From Bdellovibrio bacteriovorus (lineage in GTDB: Bacteria > Bdellovibrionota > Bdellovibrionia > Bdellovibrionales > Bdellovibrionaceae), in contig NZ_CP020946.1 of the NCBI RefSeq assembly GCF_002208115.1, positions 1,612,001 to 1,676,000 of the forward strand: a DNA stretch of 64,000 nucleotides, in the 5' to 3' direction. Positions 9,266-17,187 of the stretch are shown piece after piece. Position 1 is the stretch's first letter. Each line of letters begins with the position of its first letter. A program made the translations under genes and the position numbers. Below the pieces are notes generated by a model. It was not told where the DNA came from, did no database searches, and saw only the letters and a list, made by a program, of their open reading frames with translations.

Positions 9266-9339
9266 GGTGATGTGGCCGAGGGGTTAGGCTCAGCTCTGCA
9301 AAAGCTGCTACAGCGGTTCAAATCCGCTCGTCACCTCCA
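9266..9339 (+). tRNA. tRNA-Cys (anticodon GCA)
   Basis: 74 bases including an encoded CCA. Acceptor GGTGATG pairs with CGTCACC (one G-T wobble), anticodon stem CAGCT/AGCTG encloses CTGCAAA with anticodon GCA, and the T arm is AGCGG-TTCAAAT-CCGCT. A terminator follows within ten bases. Confidence 0.96.
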
Positions 9340-9345
9340 ACTTTA

Positions 9346-9368
9346 AACCCGCTTAACAGCGGGTTTTT
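9346..9368 (+). terminator. Intrinsic terminator of tRNA-Cys
   Basis: AACCCGCT, loop TAAC, AGCGGGTT, TTT: a perfect 8-bp stem with a T-run. Confidence 0.9.
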
Positions 9369-9457
9369 GCGTTTTAAGCCCCTTTTCCAATCTCAGAATG
9401 GTCCATTGACTGAAACTTGGTTGGGAATGTTCTAAACAGGTCGATATCCTCAATCAT

Positions 9458-9853
9458 ATGACGATGGTGCCAAAGTACTTATTGGATATGCCTGCGGCAG
9501 GAATTGCCGGTGTTAAGTTTAGTGATGAGTTTGTAAAATGGGATGATATTTGGTCAGCATCCATTAGCGGCCATTTTCTTGTACTCCGCCGAAGAGGTGT
9601 GTTGTTTTCTTTAAAGGTGCCCTTGTTTCCTGATCATTATCAGAGATTCCGTAGTCAGGTGCTGGAATTTGCACCAATGGATAGTGAAGTTCGTATCTTG
9701 CTGCGTGAATTGAAGGAGTGCCCTGCTCGAGACACATATTTTAGAATACGACTAAATAGTTTCATTTTATTGTTGTCTTTCAGAGATGACTTTTTTCACT
9801 GCCGTAAAGAATTTTATTTTGAGTCCTTCTCGATGGACACAGCCACCAAATGA
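9458..9853 (+). CDS. Hypothetical protein, 131 residues
   Basis: Clean frame with coding-like composition: conserved-looking Trp/Phe pattern near the start (FVKWDDIWSASISGHFLVLRRRG), then a mixed C-terminal half. The strand pattern of the first 70 residues is reminiscent of small PH-like membrane-associated domains, but this is only an impression. The ribosome site is poor; a second ATG at 9464 is equally possible. Its last 40 bases overlap the end of the convergent gene at 9814-10137, in keeping with other convergent overlaps in this window. No family recognised. Confidence 0.5.
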   Translation: MTMVPKYLLDMPAAGIAGVKFSDEFVKWDDIWSASISGHFLVLRRRGVLFSLKVPLFPDHYQRFRSQVLEFAPMDSEVRILLRELKECPARDTYFRIRLNSFILLLSFRDDFFHCRKEFYFESFSMDTATK

Positions 9854-10137
9854 AAATCCGACCAGCGGGTTTTCATCAGCCATTGAATTGATACTGCGTG
9901 GGCCAGGATTCCCCCGAACATCATCAGGAACCACATGATAAACAGCGGCCCCAGAGGCATATTCCTTTGAATTTCTTCCGGCGTGGTGCCGGGTTCTGGG
10001 GTGGGCATAATAAAGAACATCAGCACGCCCGTGATGACCATCACGGGGATCATCAGCACCATCATTCGCCATGACCAACTGACAAGAATTTTAACGGCTC
10101 TTTCAAGGGTGACTTCGGTGGTTTGCATGGCGTCCAT
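9814..10137 (-). CDS. Small membrane protein, two predicted membrane segments
   Basis: 107 residues with two hydrophobic segments (about 22-44, WRMMVLMIPVMVITGVLMFF, and about 66-86, PLFIMWFLMMFGGILAHAV) separated by a Pro/Glu-rich loop (MPTPEPGTTPEEIQ). The ATG follows the stop of the upstream 141-residue gene with no gap, so translation is likely coupled. Both are driven by the sigma-28 promoter at 10581-10607. No family recognised. A FliA promoter suggests expression in the motile attack phase, but the role is unknown. Confidence 0.75.
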   Translation of the reverse strand: MDAMQTTEVTLERAVKILVSWSWRMMVLMIPVMVITGVLMFFIMPTPEPGTTPEEIQRNMPLGPLFIMWFLMMFGGILAHAVSIQWLMKTRWSDFHLVAVSIEKDSK

Positions 10138-10563
10138 TTAACTCGCTTTCGGGATGTTTTCCTGCTCTGGTTTGTCTGTCGGGTTTTTCTTTAAATAATC
10201 CAGCGCGCGGATGCAGGCGATAAAGCTGCAGATGAAGATCACGGCAATTGCCAGGCCTCCAACACCCGTGTGTTTGATCGTGTACACACGATCGCCCACA
10301 TACACGATCAGAGCCATCCATCCGGCTGTTTTGGAATGCTCCGAGATAAAGTAGGCCAGCACCCCATAAATCAGAGCGCTGCCCCAGGCGTCTTTTGCCA
10401 GGGGAATGTCGATGATCTGGTACTTGTACAGAAGACTGAGTGTCAGGCTCATGGCAGCGATAAAGATACAAATCCCCACAGCTCGCTTTACAAGGGCCTC
10501 GGCGTCGATACGATCGTTGATTTCTGGCCAGAACAAAGTTGGCGGCTTGCGCTTCTGCTCCAT
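10138..10563 (-). CDS. Membrane protein, four predicted membrane segments
   Basis: 141 residues from an ATG preceded by CGGAGG. A cytoplasmic-looking N terminus (MEQKRKPPTLFWPEINDR) is followed by four hydrophobic segments between about 27 and 125, and a charged C-terminal tail. First gene of a two-gene operon behind a perfect sigma-28 consensus promoter; its stop codon abuts the ATG of the next gene. No family recognised. The operon is a good candidate for an attack-phase or motility-linked membrane module. Confidence 0.75.
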   Translation of the reverse strand: MEQKRKPPTLFWPEINDRIDAEALVKRAVGICIFIAAMSLTLSLLYKYQIIDIPLAKDAWGSALIYGVLAYFISEHSKTAGWMALIVYVGDRVYTIKHTGVGGLAIAVIFICSFIACIRALDYLKKNPTDKPEQENIPKAS

Positions 10564-10580
10564 AAATCCTCCGCATGTTC

Positions 10581-10607
10581 TTATCGGCCGAATACTAAAT
10601 TATTTTA
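10581..10607 (-). promoter_or_regulatory. Perfect sigma-28 (FliA) promoter
   Basis: On the minus strand TAAA (10607-10604), exactly 15 bases, then GCCGATAA (10588-10581): an exact match to the FliA consensus TAAA-N15-GCCGATAA. The ATG of the 141-residue membrane protein is 17 bases downstream of the -10 element, with CGGAGG inside this very short leader. Confidence 0.85.
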
Positions 10608-10644
10608 TGTTTTCTAATGAACTTACTAAATTGAGACGCCGACA

Positions 10645-13600
10645 TTACAATGGCGTCGGGAACAGGGCGGTTTTAAGAATTCGCTTTTTAGTTGTATCCA
10701 GCAACAGCAATCCCAGCGGAGTGATCTGAAGGGTGATCGGGCGGAAGGTTGAAAGACGCGACGGCAGAACCCAGCCGGTCGTGGAAATCTGCACGAAGCC
10801 CTCATCCGGATGCGCGGCCCAAACTTGGCCCTGAGTGGTGCCTTCGGTGTGTGTGACGAAATAGCTCCAGCCCGTGGCCGTATCATGAACGGCATGGTTC
10901 CACGAGGCAATGGTGGGCTTGTTCGGCAATGCCGCGAAGTTGGTCAGGTCGTAGATTTTAGGATTGGCGGATTCGGTGGCGATGGTGACCTTACGCAGTC
11001 TCCATCCATCAAAAATCAGCAAGTCCCCATCGGCATTGGCCTGCAGGCCCGAGATATCGCTCAGGTAAGCACCCCAGGCATTTTGGCCGTGATCTGTCGC
11101 CACATAGTTCGAAGCGCCGGCGCCGCCGACGACGGGTTTGATTTTGCCGGTGTCTTTGTCAGATTCAAAGATCCACAAGTTGGCTTCATCCAACAAACCT
11201 GACGAACCATAGAAATACAGTTTGTTATTCGGAAGGAACGTCGCAATTTTGCGGTAAGAGTGCAGGTTGTATCCGGTGTTCGTGGTGTTGAACTGACCGA
11301 CATCAACGGCGGGATAAGCGCTGGAGGCGGGCGTGGCATGATAGTAAGACGGGCCCACGGTCAGATTGTATTCCAGGGTGCTGGCATCCCAGGTGCTCAT
11401 GCCGTAAGAGCTCCACAGGTTGGCCGGGGTGCCTGCGATTTGCGAGAAAGCAGCAATGCCGGTTCCAGAGATCGTTAACGAGGCATAGGCCGAACTGTTA
11501 CCCGCCGAGGCATGATAACCTGTGGCAATGTGATCAATGGCTTCAGATCCGGGGACAGAGGTATTGATGTGCAGACGTCTTAGATGGCGGGGGCCTCGCA
11601 CATACAGGTACTGAGAATCGGGTTCATATGCGATGCTTGAAATCTGGGTGAAGGCCGTTTTGGATGGGTCTGTGCCGTTTCCGAAGGTAAAGAACGGAAC
11701 CCCCGCGACCATGGAGTTTGTGAAAGTGCCACTGTCATCCACAACTTTAAAAAGTTCGTTCGTGGTGGTGGAGAAGGCATAGATAAAGTCTTTCGCCGCG
11801 CCCATATAGAAAATGGTCGACATGTTTTTGTAGTGCTTGTCCAGATTGAAGGACGCCGACCATGTTTCCGTCGCCAGATCGAAGTAGGCGAGCTTGTTGC
11901 CCTCGTATTGAGCCCGAAGGCAATAAAGTTTGCCAGGCAATCCGGCCACCTGCGTGCAGCGGTTAAAGAACGTGTTCCACGTGCCCGTGGTCATGCCCAC
12001 TCGGGCAATTTTATACTTTCCGTAAGCGGCCTGCTTGTGCAGCTCAAAAGTGGAACCGTTGATCTGAACCCAGATTTTATTCAAGTCAGGTCGAAGCAAC
12101 GTCAGATAAAGATCCGATGTCGGGCAAGGAATCGGAGAAATATCCGCCATCGTATCAACAGCTCCCATGGTGCCACAGGTGCCAGGGGTCCCCATGACCA
12201 GCACCGGATTTTTATCGGCAGAGTTGACGTCGACCATCCAGAAGGCCTCATTTGAGAAATAGAACAGATGGCCCGTTTTCACATATCTGATGCTGGAGGC
12301 TTGCTCTTTGTTCAGGACCAGGCTGTTGATTTTAATTTCCGGCAGAGTCTTGCTCCACAGGACGGTCTTGTCAGAGATGCGAATACGGAACAACTGCGAA
12401 CAAGGCAGGCTTAGCACCAGCATTTCATCAGATTCGTTGATGTCCAGAATCATGGGGCTTGAGAACTTTCCGTTGGCGGGGTCACAAGCCAGGCTGAATG
12501 GTTCGCCCATCCAGGTGGACACCAAACCCGTTTCCGAATTCACCGTCGAAATGCTGTTGAATTTGGTATAGTAAATTCGATTCAGAGAATCTGCAAAGAA
12601 GCCATACATCCCCGTTGTGGCGTTGGCGGTCAGATCCGCAGCATTCATGTGCACGCCGTTGCTTAAGTTCCCCGGTTCACCGACCAACACAGTCCATTGT
12701 GAATTCACGGCATTGGAAATCGCACTGGTCACAACACCGGCGTCTGAAACGCAGGATATCAGAATTTTTAAAGGTGTCGTGGCACTGACGGTCTGTCCCG
12801 TGGGGGTCTGAGAGGGCACCACCCAGGAATAATTCCCGGTGGTGGCACTTAAGTTGTTCGGGCGATTTGTGGATATGGTGTGGAAGCTGATGCCATCATC
12901 AACGGTGTATTGAATCAAACTGATCGGGTTTGTCGCCAACGGGATGGGCCCGGCCCCCGGACTGCAGGACCATTCGATATTGACGGTAGCACCTGGGGCA
13001 TAAGTTTGTCCGCCCACAGGCGAAGTCAGATATACCAACGGGGGATTGCCAAGGTCCAGGGTCACAGTGTCTGTCAAAGTGTTGCTGACGGTGCCTGCGG
13101 CGTTTCTGACTTGTGCATAGATTGTTTTTAAACCGCCAGGATTTTTCAGAGTGGTTGTACCCGATGCAGAATAAGGGACCCAGGTGGTGTCAGAAAAATC
13201 TGCAAGCTCAGAAAATCTCATGCCGGTGATTGCGGCAAAAGCTGACGATGCGGTCATTTGGGTTGTGGTGTAAGCAAGACCGATAGTTGCCGCGTTGTTG
13301 GCAATAGTGAAGCTTGACAGGGTGACGGTGCCGGAATCCACAATCCAGTTATAGATTATCGGACTGCTGACATTCCCAGCCGTGTCTTTGGCGCGAATCG
13401 AAAAGCTGTGTGCCCCTTGGGATAAAGAGGCATAGGCCTGCCCGGACACGCAGTCAGCATAGTCGTCGGTGTCGATTTTGCACTGATAGCCGTCAAAGAC
13501 CCCACCACCGGTTTCGGTGTTGGTAAAATTGAACGTGGCTGAGGCGCTGGTGGTTGCTGTGGCCGGCTTGCCAGTGATTTGTACAGCAGGTGGAGTCAGA

Positions 13601-14253
13601 TCCACAGTCCAGGTGTAGGTGTATTCTGCTGACTGATTTCCGGCTTCGTCCATGGCTTTGATGGCATAGGTGTGAACGTCTTCAATCAGGCCCACCAAAG
13701 GCACAAGCGGACTGCAGGTTTCAAAACTTCCTGCGGGCTGGGTCAGGCTTGTGTGTTTGCACTGATAACCTTTGATGGGCGATGTGACATCAGCGGCCAC
13801 AAAATTAAAAAGCGCCGTGCTGGAGTTGTTCAAGGCTGTGGGGTTTTGCGTGACTGTCAAAGACGGCAGATCCGTGTCGACAGTCCACTGGAACGAGGAC
13901 TCACCAGCCAGGATGCCTTGTGCTTCGAAAGACTGCACTTTGAATTCGTGGGCACCGTGTGAAAGTCCACTCAGGGTTTGCGGGCTGCTGCAGTCGTACC
14001 AGTCGCTCTGATCCAGAGAACACTTGTAGGACTTGATCACACTGTTGGCGGCTTTGAAATGGAAGGTCGCCGAAGTGGAAGATGAAAATGCCGTGGGCTT
14101 TTGTGTGAAAAATGGTGTTGAAGACTGGACGTCAGAAATTTCAAGCTCAGCCGTACATGCTGAAAGGATCATAACAAAAAATAAGAATCCGCCCGGCAAC
14201 AAGGTCGGTCTTAAATGTGATAGATTCTTCAGGAAATACGTGCCTTTAAACAT
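10645..14253 (-). CDS. Large lipoprotein with Ig-like repeats and a long beta-rich C-terminal region
   Basis: 1202 residues from the ATG at 14253 (AAGAG upstream); a longer in-frame start at 14274 is less likely. The signal peptide ends at the lipobox LSAC. Residues about 40-310 hold three Ig-like/chitobiase-type repeats of about 90 residues, each with a YQCK...C pair, a G-H-F/Y-x-I-x-A-x-D-x-A-G-N motif and a closing WxVD. A further domain near 420-520 contains PVGGQTYAPGATVNIEWSC. The last 650 residues look like repeated beta blades (propeller-like), rich in Tyr, Trp and Asn. Probably an outer-membrane-anchored surface or periplasmic binding protein. An imperfect hairpin (GACGCC/GGCGTC, 10632-10656) covers the stop codon. 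Confidence 0.85.
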   Translation of the reverse strand: MFKGTYFLKNLSHLRPTLLPGGFLFFVMILSACTAELEISDVQSSTPFFTQKPTAFSSSTSATFHFKAANSVIKSYKCSLDQSDWYDCSSPQTLSGLSHGAHEFKVQSFEAQGILAGESSFQWTVDTDLPSLTVTQNPTALNNSSTALFNFVAADVTSPIKGYQCKHTSLTQPAGSFETCSPLVPLVGLIEDVHTYAIKAMDEAGNQSAEYTYTWTVDLTPPAVQITGKPATATTSASATFNFTNTETGGGVFDGYQCKIDTDDYADCVSGQAYASLSQGAHSFSIRAKDTAGNVSSPIIYNWIVDSGTVTLSSFTIANNAATIGLAYTTTQMTASSAFAAITGMRFSELADFSDTTWVPYSASGTTTLKNPGGLKTIYAQVRNAAGTVSNTLTDTVTLDLGNPPLVYLTSPVGGQTYAPGATVNIEWSCSPGAGPIPLATNPISLIQYTVDDGISFHTISTNRPNNLSATTGNYSWVVPSQTPTGQTVSATTPLKILISCVSDAGVVTSAISNAVNSQWTVLVGEPGNLSNGVHMNAADLTANATTGMYGFFADSLNRIYYTKFNSISTVNSETGLVSTWMGEPFSLACDPANGKFSSPMILDINESDEMLVLSLPCSQLFRIRISDKTVLWSKTLPEIKINSLVLNKEQASSIRYVKTGHLFYFSNEAFWMVDVNSADKNPVLVMGTPGTCGTMGAVDTMADISPIPCPTSDLYLTLLRPDLNKIWVQINGSTFELHKQAAYGKYKIARVGMTTGTWNTFFNRCTQVAGLPGKLYCLRAQYEGNKLAYFDLATETWSASFNLDKHYKNMSTIFYMGAAKDFIYAFSTTTNELFKVVDDSGTFTNSMVAGVPFFTFGNGTDPSKTAFTQISSIAYEPDSQYLYVRGPRHLRRLHINTSVPGSEAIDHIATGYHASAGNSSAYASLTISGTGIAAFSQIAGTPANLWSSYGMSTWDASTLEYNLTVGPSYYHATPASSAYPAVDVGQFNTTNTGYNLHSYRKIATFLPNNKLYFYGSSGLLDEANLWIFESDKDTGKIKPVVGGAGASNYVATDHGQNAWGAYLSDISGLQANADGDLLIFDGWRLRKVTIATESANPKIYDLTNFAALPNKPTIASWNHAVHDTATGWSYFVTHTEGTTQGQVWAAHPDEGFVQISTTGWVLPSRLSTFRPITLQITPLGLLLLDTTKKRILKTALFPTPL

Positions 14254-14474
14254 CTTTACTCTTATCGGTGGCACGCTCGGAGTTTGAAGAAGAATCCTTA
14301 GGCAAACTGAACATTAGTGTTCCGTAGGGTCTGGCTCTGTTTCAAGATGATACACACTCAAGGCGAGTGACGGCGAGCAAGTCATACAGACGTTTTTTTA
14401 AATCTCAGAAATAAAGACGCAATTTAGAGACATCCTTGTGTTGGCGTTTACACTCAGACGAAAAGGAGGTCGCT

Positions 14475-14627
14475 ATGAAAGGCACCAAAAGCTCAAGCCG
14501 CTCTGGCAAACAAAGCCGTTCGTCCACATCTTCGGGTAAAAGCTCCGGCCGCTCTGGTAAGCAGACAGGTCGCAGCTCTTCCAGTTCATCACGCTCCCGT
14601 GACGAGAGTGAACAGGACGACGAATAG
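14475..14627 (+). CDS. 50-residue Ser/Arg/Gly/Lys-rich disordered protein
   Basis: ATG preceded by a near-perfect ribosome site (AAAAGGAGGT, seven bases from the start). The protein begins MKGTKSSSRSGKQSRSSTSS and is almost wholly Ser, Arg, Gly, Lys and Thr, with two GRSGKQ-type repeats, then an acidic tail (SRDESEQDDE). It should be intrinsically disordered, with a basic body and acidic end, like small nucleic-acid-binding or condensing proteins. No family recognised. The strong ribosome site implies abundant production. About 195 bases separate it from the lipoprotein start upstream, with no clear promoter. Confidence 0.65.
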   Translation: MKGTKSSSRSGKQSRSSTSSGKSSGRSGKQTGRSSSSSSRSRDESEQDDE

Positions 14628-14675
14628 TCTGTGAAATAATCTGGCATCATGCCAGAAGGGAACCCGGGGATGCTC

Positions 14676-15245
14676 TCACCGGGTTCGAAACTCCCACATC
14701 TGAAGCTGGGCTTTCAAATCTGCACCGTAACTGGTTTCGGTGCGTTCCAAATCAAGCCCTGCCTGGGTGGCCGCGAGGGTGATTGCTTCTTCGCTGTGAA
14801 TGTGATTGGCGGGTGGTGCAGACTCGGTGTGGACTTCGGATAAATATAAAATGCCGTTATTTACAAGCACCGCCGCCGCTTGTCTGAACAAGTGGGGAAG
14901 ATCCTTGACAGGTTCGGCTACCAGACTTGTGACAACTGCAGAAAACTGATGCGGGCTGAAATCCTGAAAAGTCAAAAAGTCCCCGTGAATCATTTCCACA
15001 TTGTGAGATTCGATAAAGTCCCGGGCTTTGGATATTAAATCCAAAGAAGCCTCGATGCAGGTGACTGTGTTACCAGCATCCACGAGGCTTTCCGCCAGAT
15101 GGCCATGCCCCCATCCTACCAGAAGAACGGTTTGGTTTTGCAGATTTTGCCAGAAGGCGGGAAATGCCGTGGCATCCGCCTCAAGCAGGACCTGTTGCGG
15201 GCTTTTTGGAGCTTCAGAATAAGGGGACTCATGTGTGGGTTCCAC
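14676..15245 (-). CDS. Class I SAM-dependent methyltransferase
   Basis: 189 residues. Rossmann-fold motif I is VLLVGWGHGHLAESL (about 40-54), followed by TCIEAS (acidic residue for the ribose) and motif II/III-like HGDFLTFQDF and GILYLSEVHTE. This is the minimal methyltransferase core without an obvious substrate domain, so the substrate is unknown. GWGHG replaces the commoner GxGxG, which is tolerated in the family. Divergent from the HAD gene at 15309 with about 60 bases between. Confidence 0.8.
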   Translation of the reverse strand: MEPTHESPYSEAPKSPQQVLLEADATAFPAFWQNLQNQTVLLVGWGHGHLAESLVDAGNTVTCIEASLDLISKARDFIESHNVEMIHGDFLTFQDFSPHQFSAVVTSLVAEPVKDLPHLFRQAAAVLVNNGILYLSEVHTESAPPANHIHSEEAITLAATQAGLDLERTETSYGADLKAQLQMWEFRTR

Positions 15246-15308
15246 GTCATCTAGTCTGGAAGGACACGTGAGGTTCCGTCAACGGCCAATCTGTGATATC
15301 GTCAATGT

Positions 15309-15914
15309 ATGTCGGCACAAGCAATCTTTTTGGATATTGGTGGAATTATTCTGGAAATCAACTGGCGTAGGACAGTGGAGGCTTTGGGGATTTTTGATCG
15401 AGCAAAACAGGATCAGATATGGTCGGTGTTAGGAAGTGCAAAAATTCACTTTGAGCTGGAGCGGGGAAACGCAACTCCGGACGAATTCTTTTCCTTTGTT
15501 CGAAGTGAATTAAGGCTTTCTGCCGAGACCCCGTTGGAATTCGCCTGGAATAAATTGATTCTGGGAACTTTGCCGAATGTGGAGCAGATTTTTGATCGTT
15601 ATGCTGGAAAGGTTCCGTTGTATGCCCTGTCTAATACCAATCTTCCGCACTATGATTATTTTATGAATCAGTTTCCGGTCATGAAACGATTTGATCGGAT
15701 TATGACCAGTTTCGAGCTGGGGCATCGAAAACCGGATGCCGAAATTTATCTGTCCGCCGCTGCCCAGGTGGGATTGCCACCGTCGTCCATCGTCTTCATC
15801 GACGACAGCCCCGCCAACGTGGACGCTGCGGAAAAGCTGGGATTCAGATCATTTCATTCGGTGAATTCCGTGCCTGCCACCCTGGAAATCCTTCAGCGGC
15901 AGTTTTCGCTTTAG
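15309..15914 (+). CDS. HAD-IA family hydrolase, YihX-like phosphatase
   Basis: 201 residues. Motif I is FLDIGG with nucleophile Asp9; the usual second Asp is Gly, as in YihX-type alpha-glucose-1-phosphatases. An alpha-helical cap follows (about 15-85), then motif II ALSNTN, motif III Lys in HRKPDAEIY and motif IV VFIDDS. Likely a phosphatase acting on small phosphorylated sugars or nucleotides; the true substrate is unknown. It overlaps the convergent DUF3943 gene by four bases. Confidence 0.87.
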   Translation: MSAQAIFLDIGGIILEINWRRTVEALGIFDRAKQDQIWSVLGSAKIHFELERGNATPDEFFSFVRSELRLSAETPLEFAWNKLILGTLPNVEQIFDRYAGKVPLYALSNTNLPHYDYFMNQFPVMKRFDRIMTSFELGHRKPDAEIYLSAAAQVGLPPSSIVFIDDSPANVDAAEKLGFRSFHSVNSVPATLEILQRQFSL

Positions 15915-17011
15915 AATTTAAACTGCAATTCAAAGCCCCAGACCGGAGCGCGCTCGACAGAAGGGTGGCCGCCGACACCGGTATGACGACGCACAACCCA
16001 GCGTGCACTGGCACTTTTAATGACCTTGCTGCCAAAGAGTTTGTTCATCTGATCACTGAACGCGCCCATAGGGTTCATCAGAACAATCAGCACGGAGCCG
16101 AGCTTTTTTGAACCCCAGACTTTCCCGCCATTTTTCTGAATCTTCAGTTCCGCGCGATAGAACAGCTCACCCATAATTGATCCGATGATGGGGGTGATGA
16201 ACAAGTCCTGAATAGAGGGCTTTTCAGCGAAGGCTTCAACTCCGTATTCCCAGAAGAATGTGGACATCAAAACAGAATAGCCGAAAGAACCCATCGGTCC
16301 TACGCCAGCGTGACGGGCCACCTGGTAATAAATGGCACCCGAATAAGGGTGACCGATGTAGTTGATCGCCCAGTCGTCTTTGTCCACCACCGGGCCGTCC
16401 TTGACATTGTCCTGCCAGTTCTTGCCAAGGTTTTTCATTTTTTCTTTGTCCCAGTTGGTTACGCTTTCAGGCATCATGTATAACAAGCCTGCCACACCCA
16501 CGGCACCCAGGGCCACGTTGCGGGTGCTGGTGTAAAGGTTGGATTGGTCCGAGGTCAGTCCGCTGATATCCACCTCGCGCTGCCATTCAATTTCATTGGA
16601 CTCGCGCAGCACCATCACGCTGGCAATGGGTTTCGTGTTGTCCTGCACACAAAGTCCACGCACGTCGTTGACGGCTTTCATGTTTCTGTTACCGGTCAAC
16701 TGGTCCTGAATCTTTTGGCAGGCCTCCTGATCCCGAGTGTCCACCATAATCAGCTGCCCTTTGATCAGCCGCTGTTTGCGATGCTCTTCGGCGCGCATTT
16801 CCTGACTGATTCGTTCGATATCGGCTTTGGTAAAATACTTTCGATAAGGGTTTTCTATGAGTTCTGCCACAGGATCTTTGGCCGCAGGAACGGACTGATA
16901 AAACGGCTCGGGTGTTAAAATACTGGCAGGGTTACGAAAATTGCTGGCGGCAGCTCCTTGCAATTGCAAAAGAGCCAGCCCAAATGCCATATATCGCATT
17001 AGAGAGATCAT
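15911..17011 (-). CDS. DUF3943 family protein
   Basis: 366 residues with an N-terminal signal peptide (about 1-22, ending GAAA). The C-terminal half holds the DUF3943 core: NYIGHPYSGAIYYQVARHAG, then FFWEYGVEAFAEKPSIQDLF and a Gly-rich stretch (ITPIIGSIMGELFYRAEL). The N-terminal half (about 30-170) is a separate soluble region with two cysteines (EACQKIQ, GLCVQD). DUF3943 proteins are periplasmic or outer-membrane associated and of unknown function. It ends overlapping the HAD gene by four bases. Confidence 0.8.
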   Translation of the reverse strand: MISLMRYMAFGLALLQLQGAAASNFRNPASILTPEPFYQSVPAAKDPVAELIENPYRKYFTKADIERISQEMRAEEHRKQRLIKGQLIMVDTRDQEACQKIQDQLTGNRNMKAVNDVRGLCVQDNTKPIASVMVLRESNEIEWQREVDISGLTSDQSNLYTSTRNVALGAVGVAGLLYMMPESVTNWDKEKMKNLGKNWQDNVKDGPVVDKDDWAINYIGHPYSGAIYYQVARHAGVGPMGSFGYSVLMSTFFWEYGVEAFAEKPSIQDLFITPIIGSIMGELFYRAELKIQKNGGKVWGSKKLGSVLIVLMNPMGAFSDQMNKLFGSKVIKSASARWVVRRHTGVGGHPSVERAPVWGFELQFKF

Positions 17012-17187
17012 AGAACCTCACTTCCAGAGACACAAAGTACGAGAATTCAGTAAAGCAAATGCAGGGCCACGAAGTCCCTTGGGGACCTATGAAAATGCCT
17101 TTGATTTTATCCCGAAAAGCCCCTTCAAAGTTGTCGAAATCCATCCTGTTGGGAACACTTGAGGAGATAAACAAAAAAGAGGTGCAG

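Noticed and set aside
14261..14275. ACCGATAA just upstream of the 1202-residue lipoprotein as a sigma-28 promoter
   Set aside because: The -35 TAAA is missing at correct spacing; only CAAA at N13 is seen.
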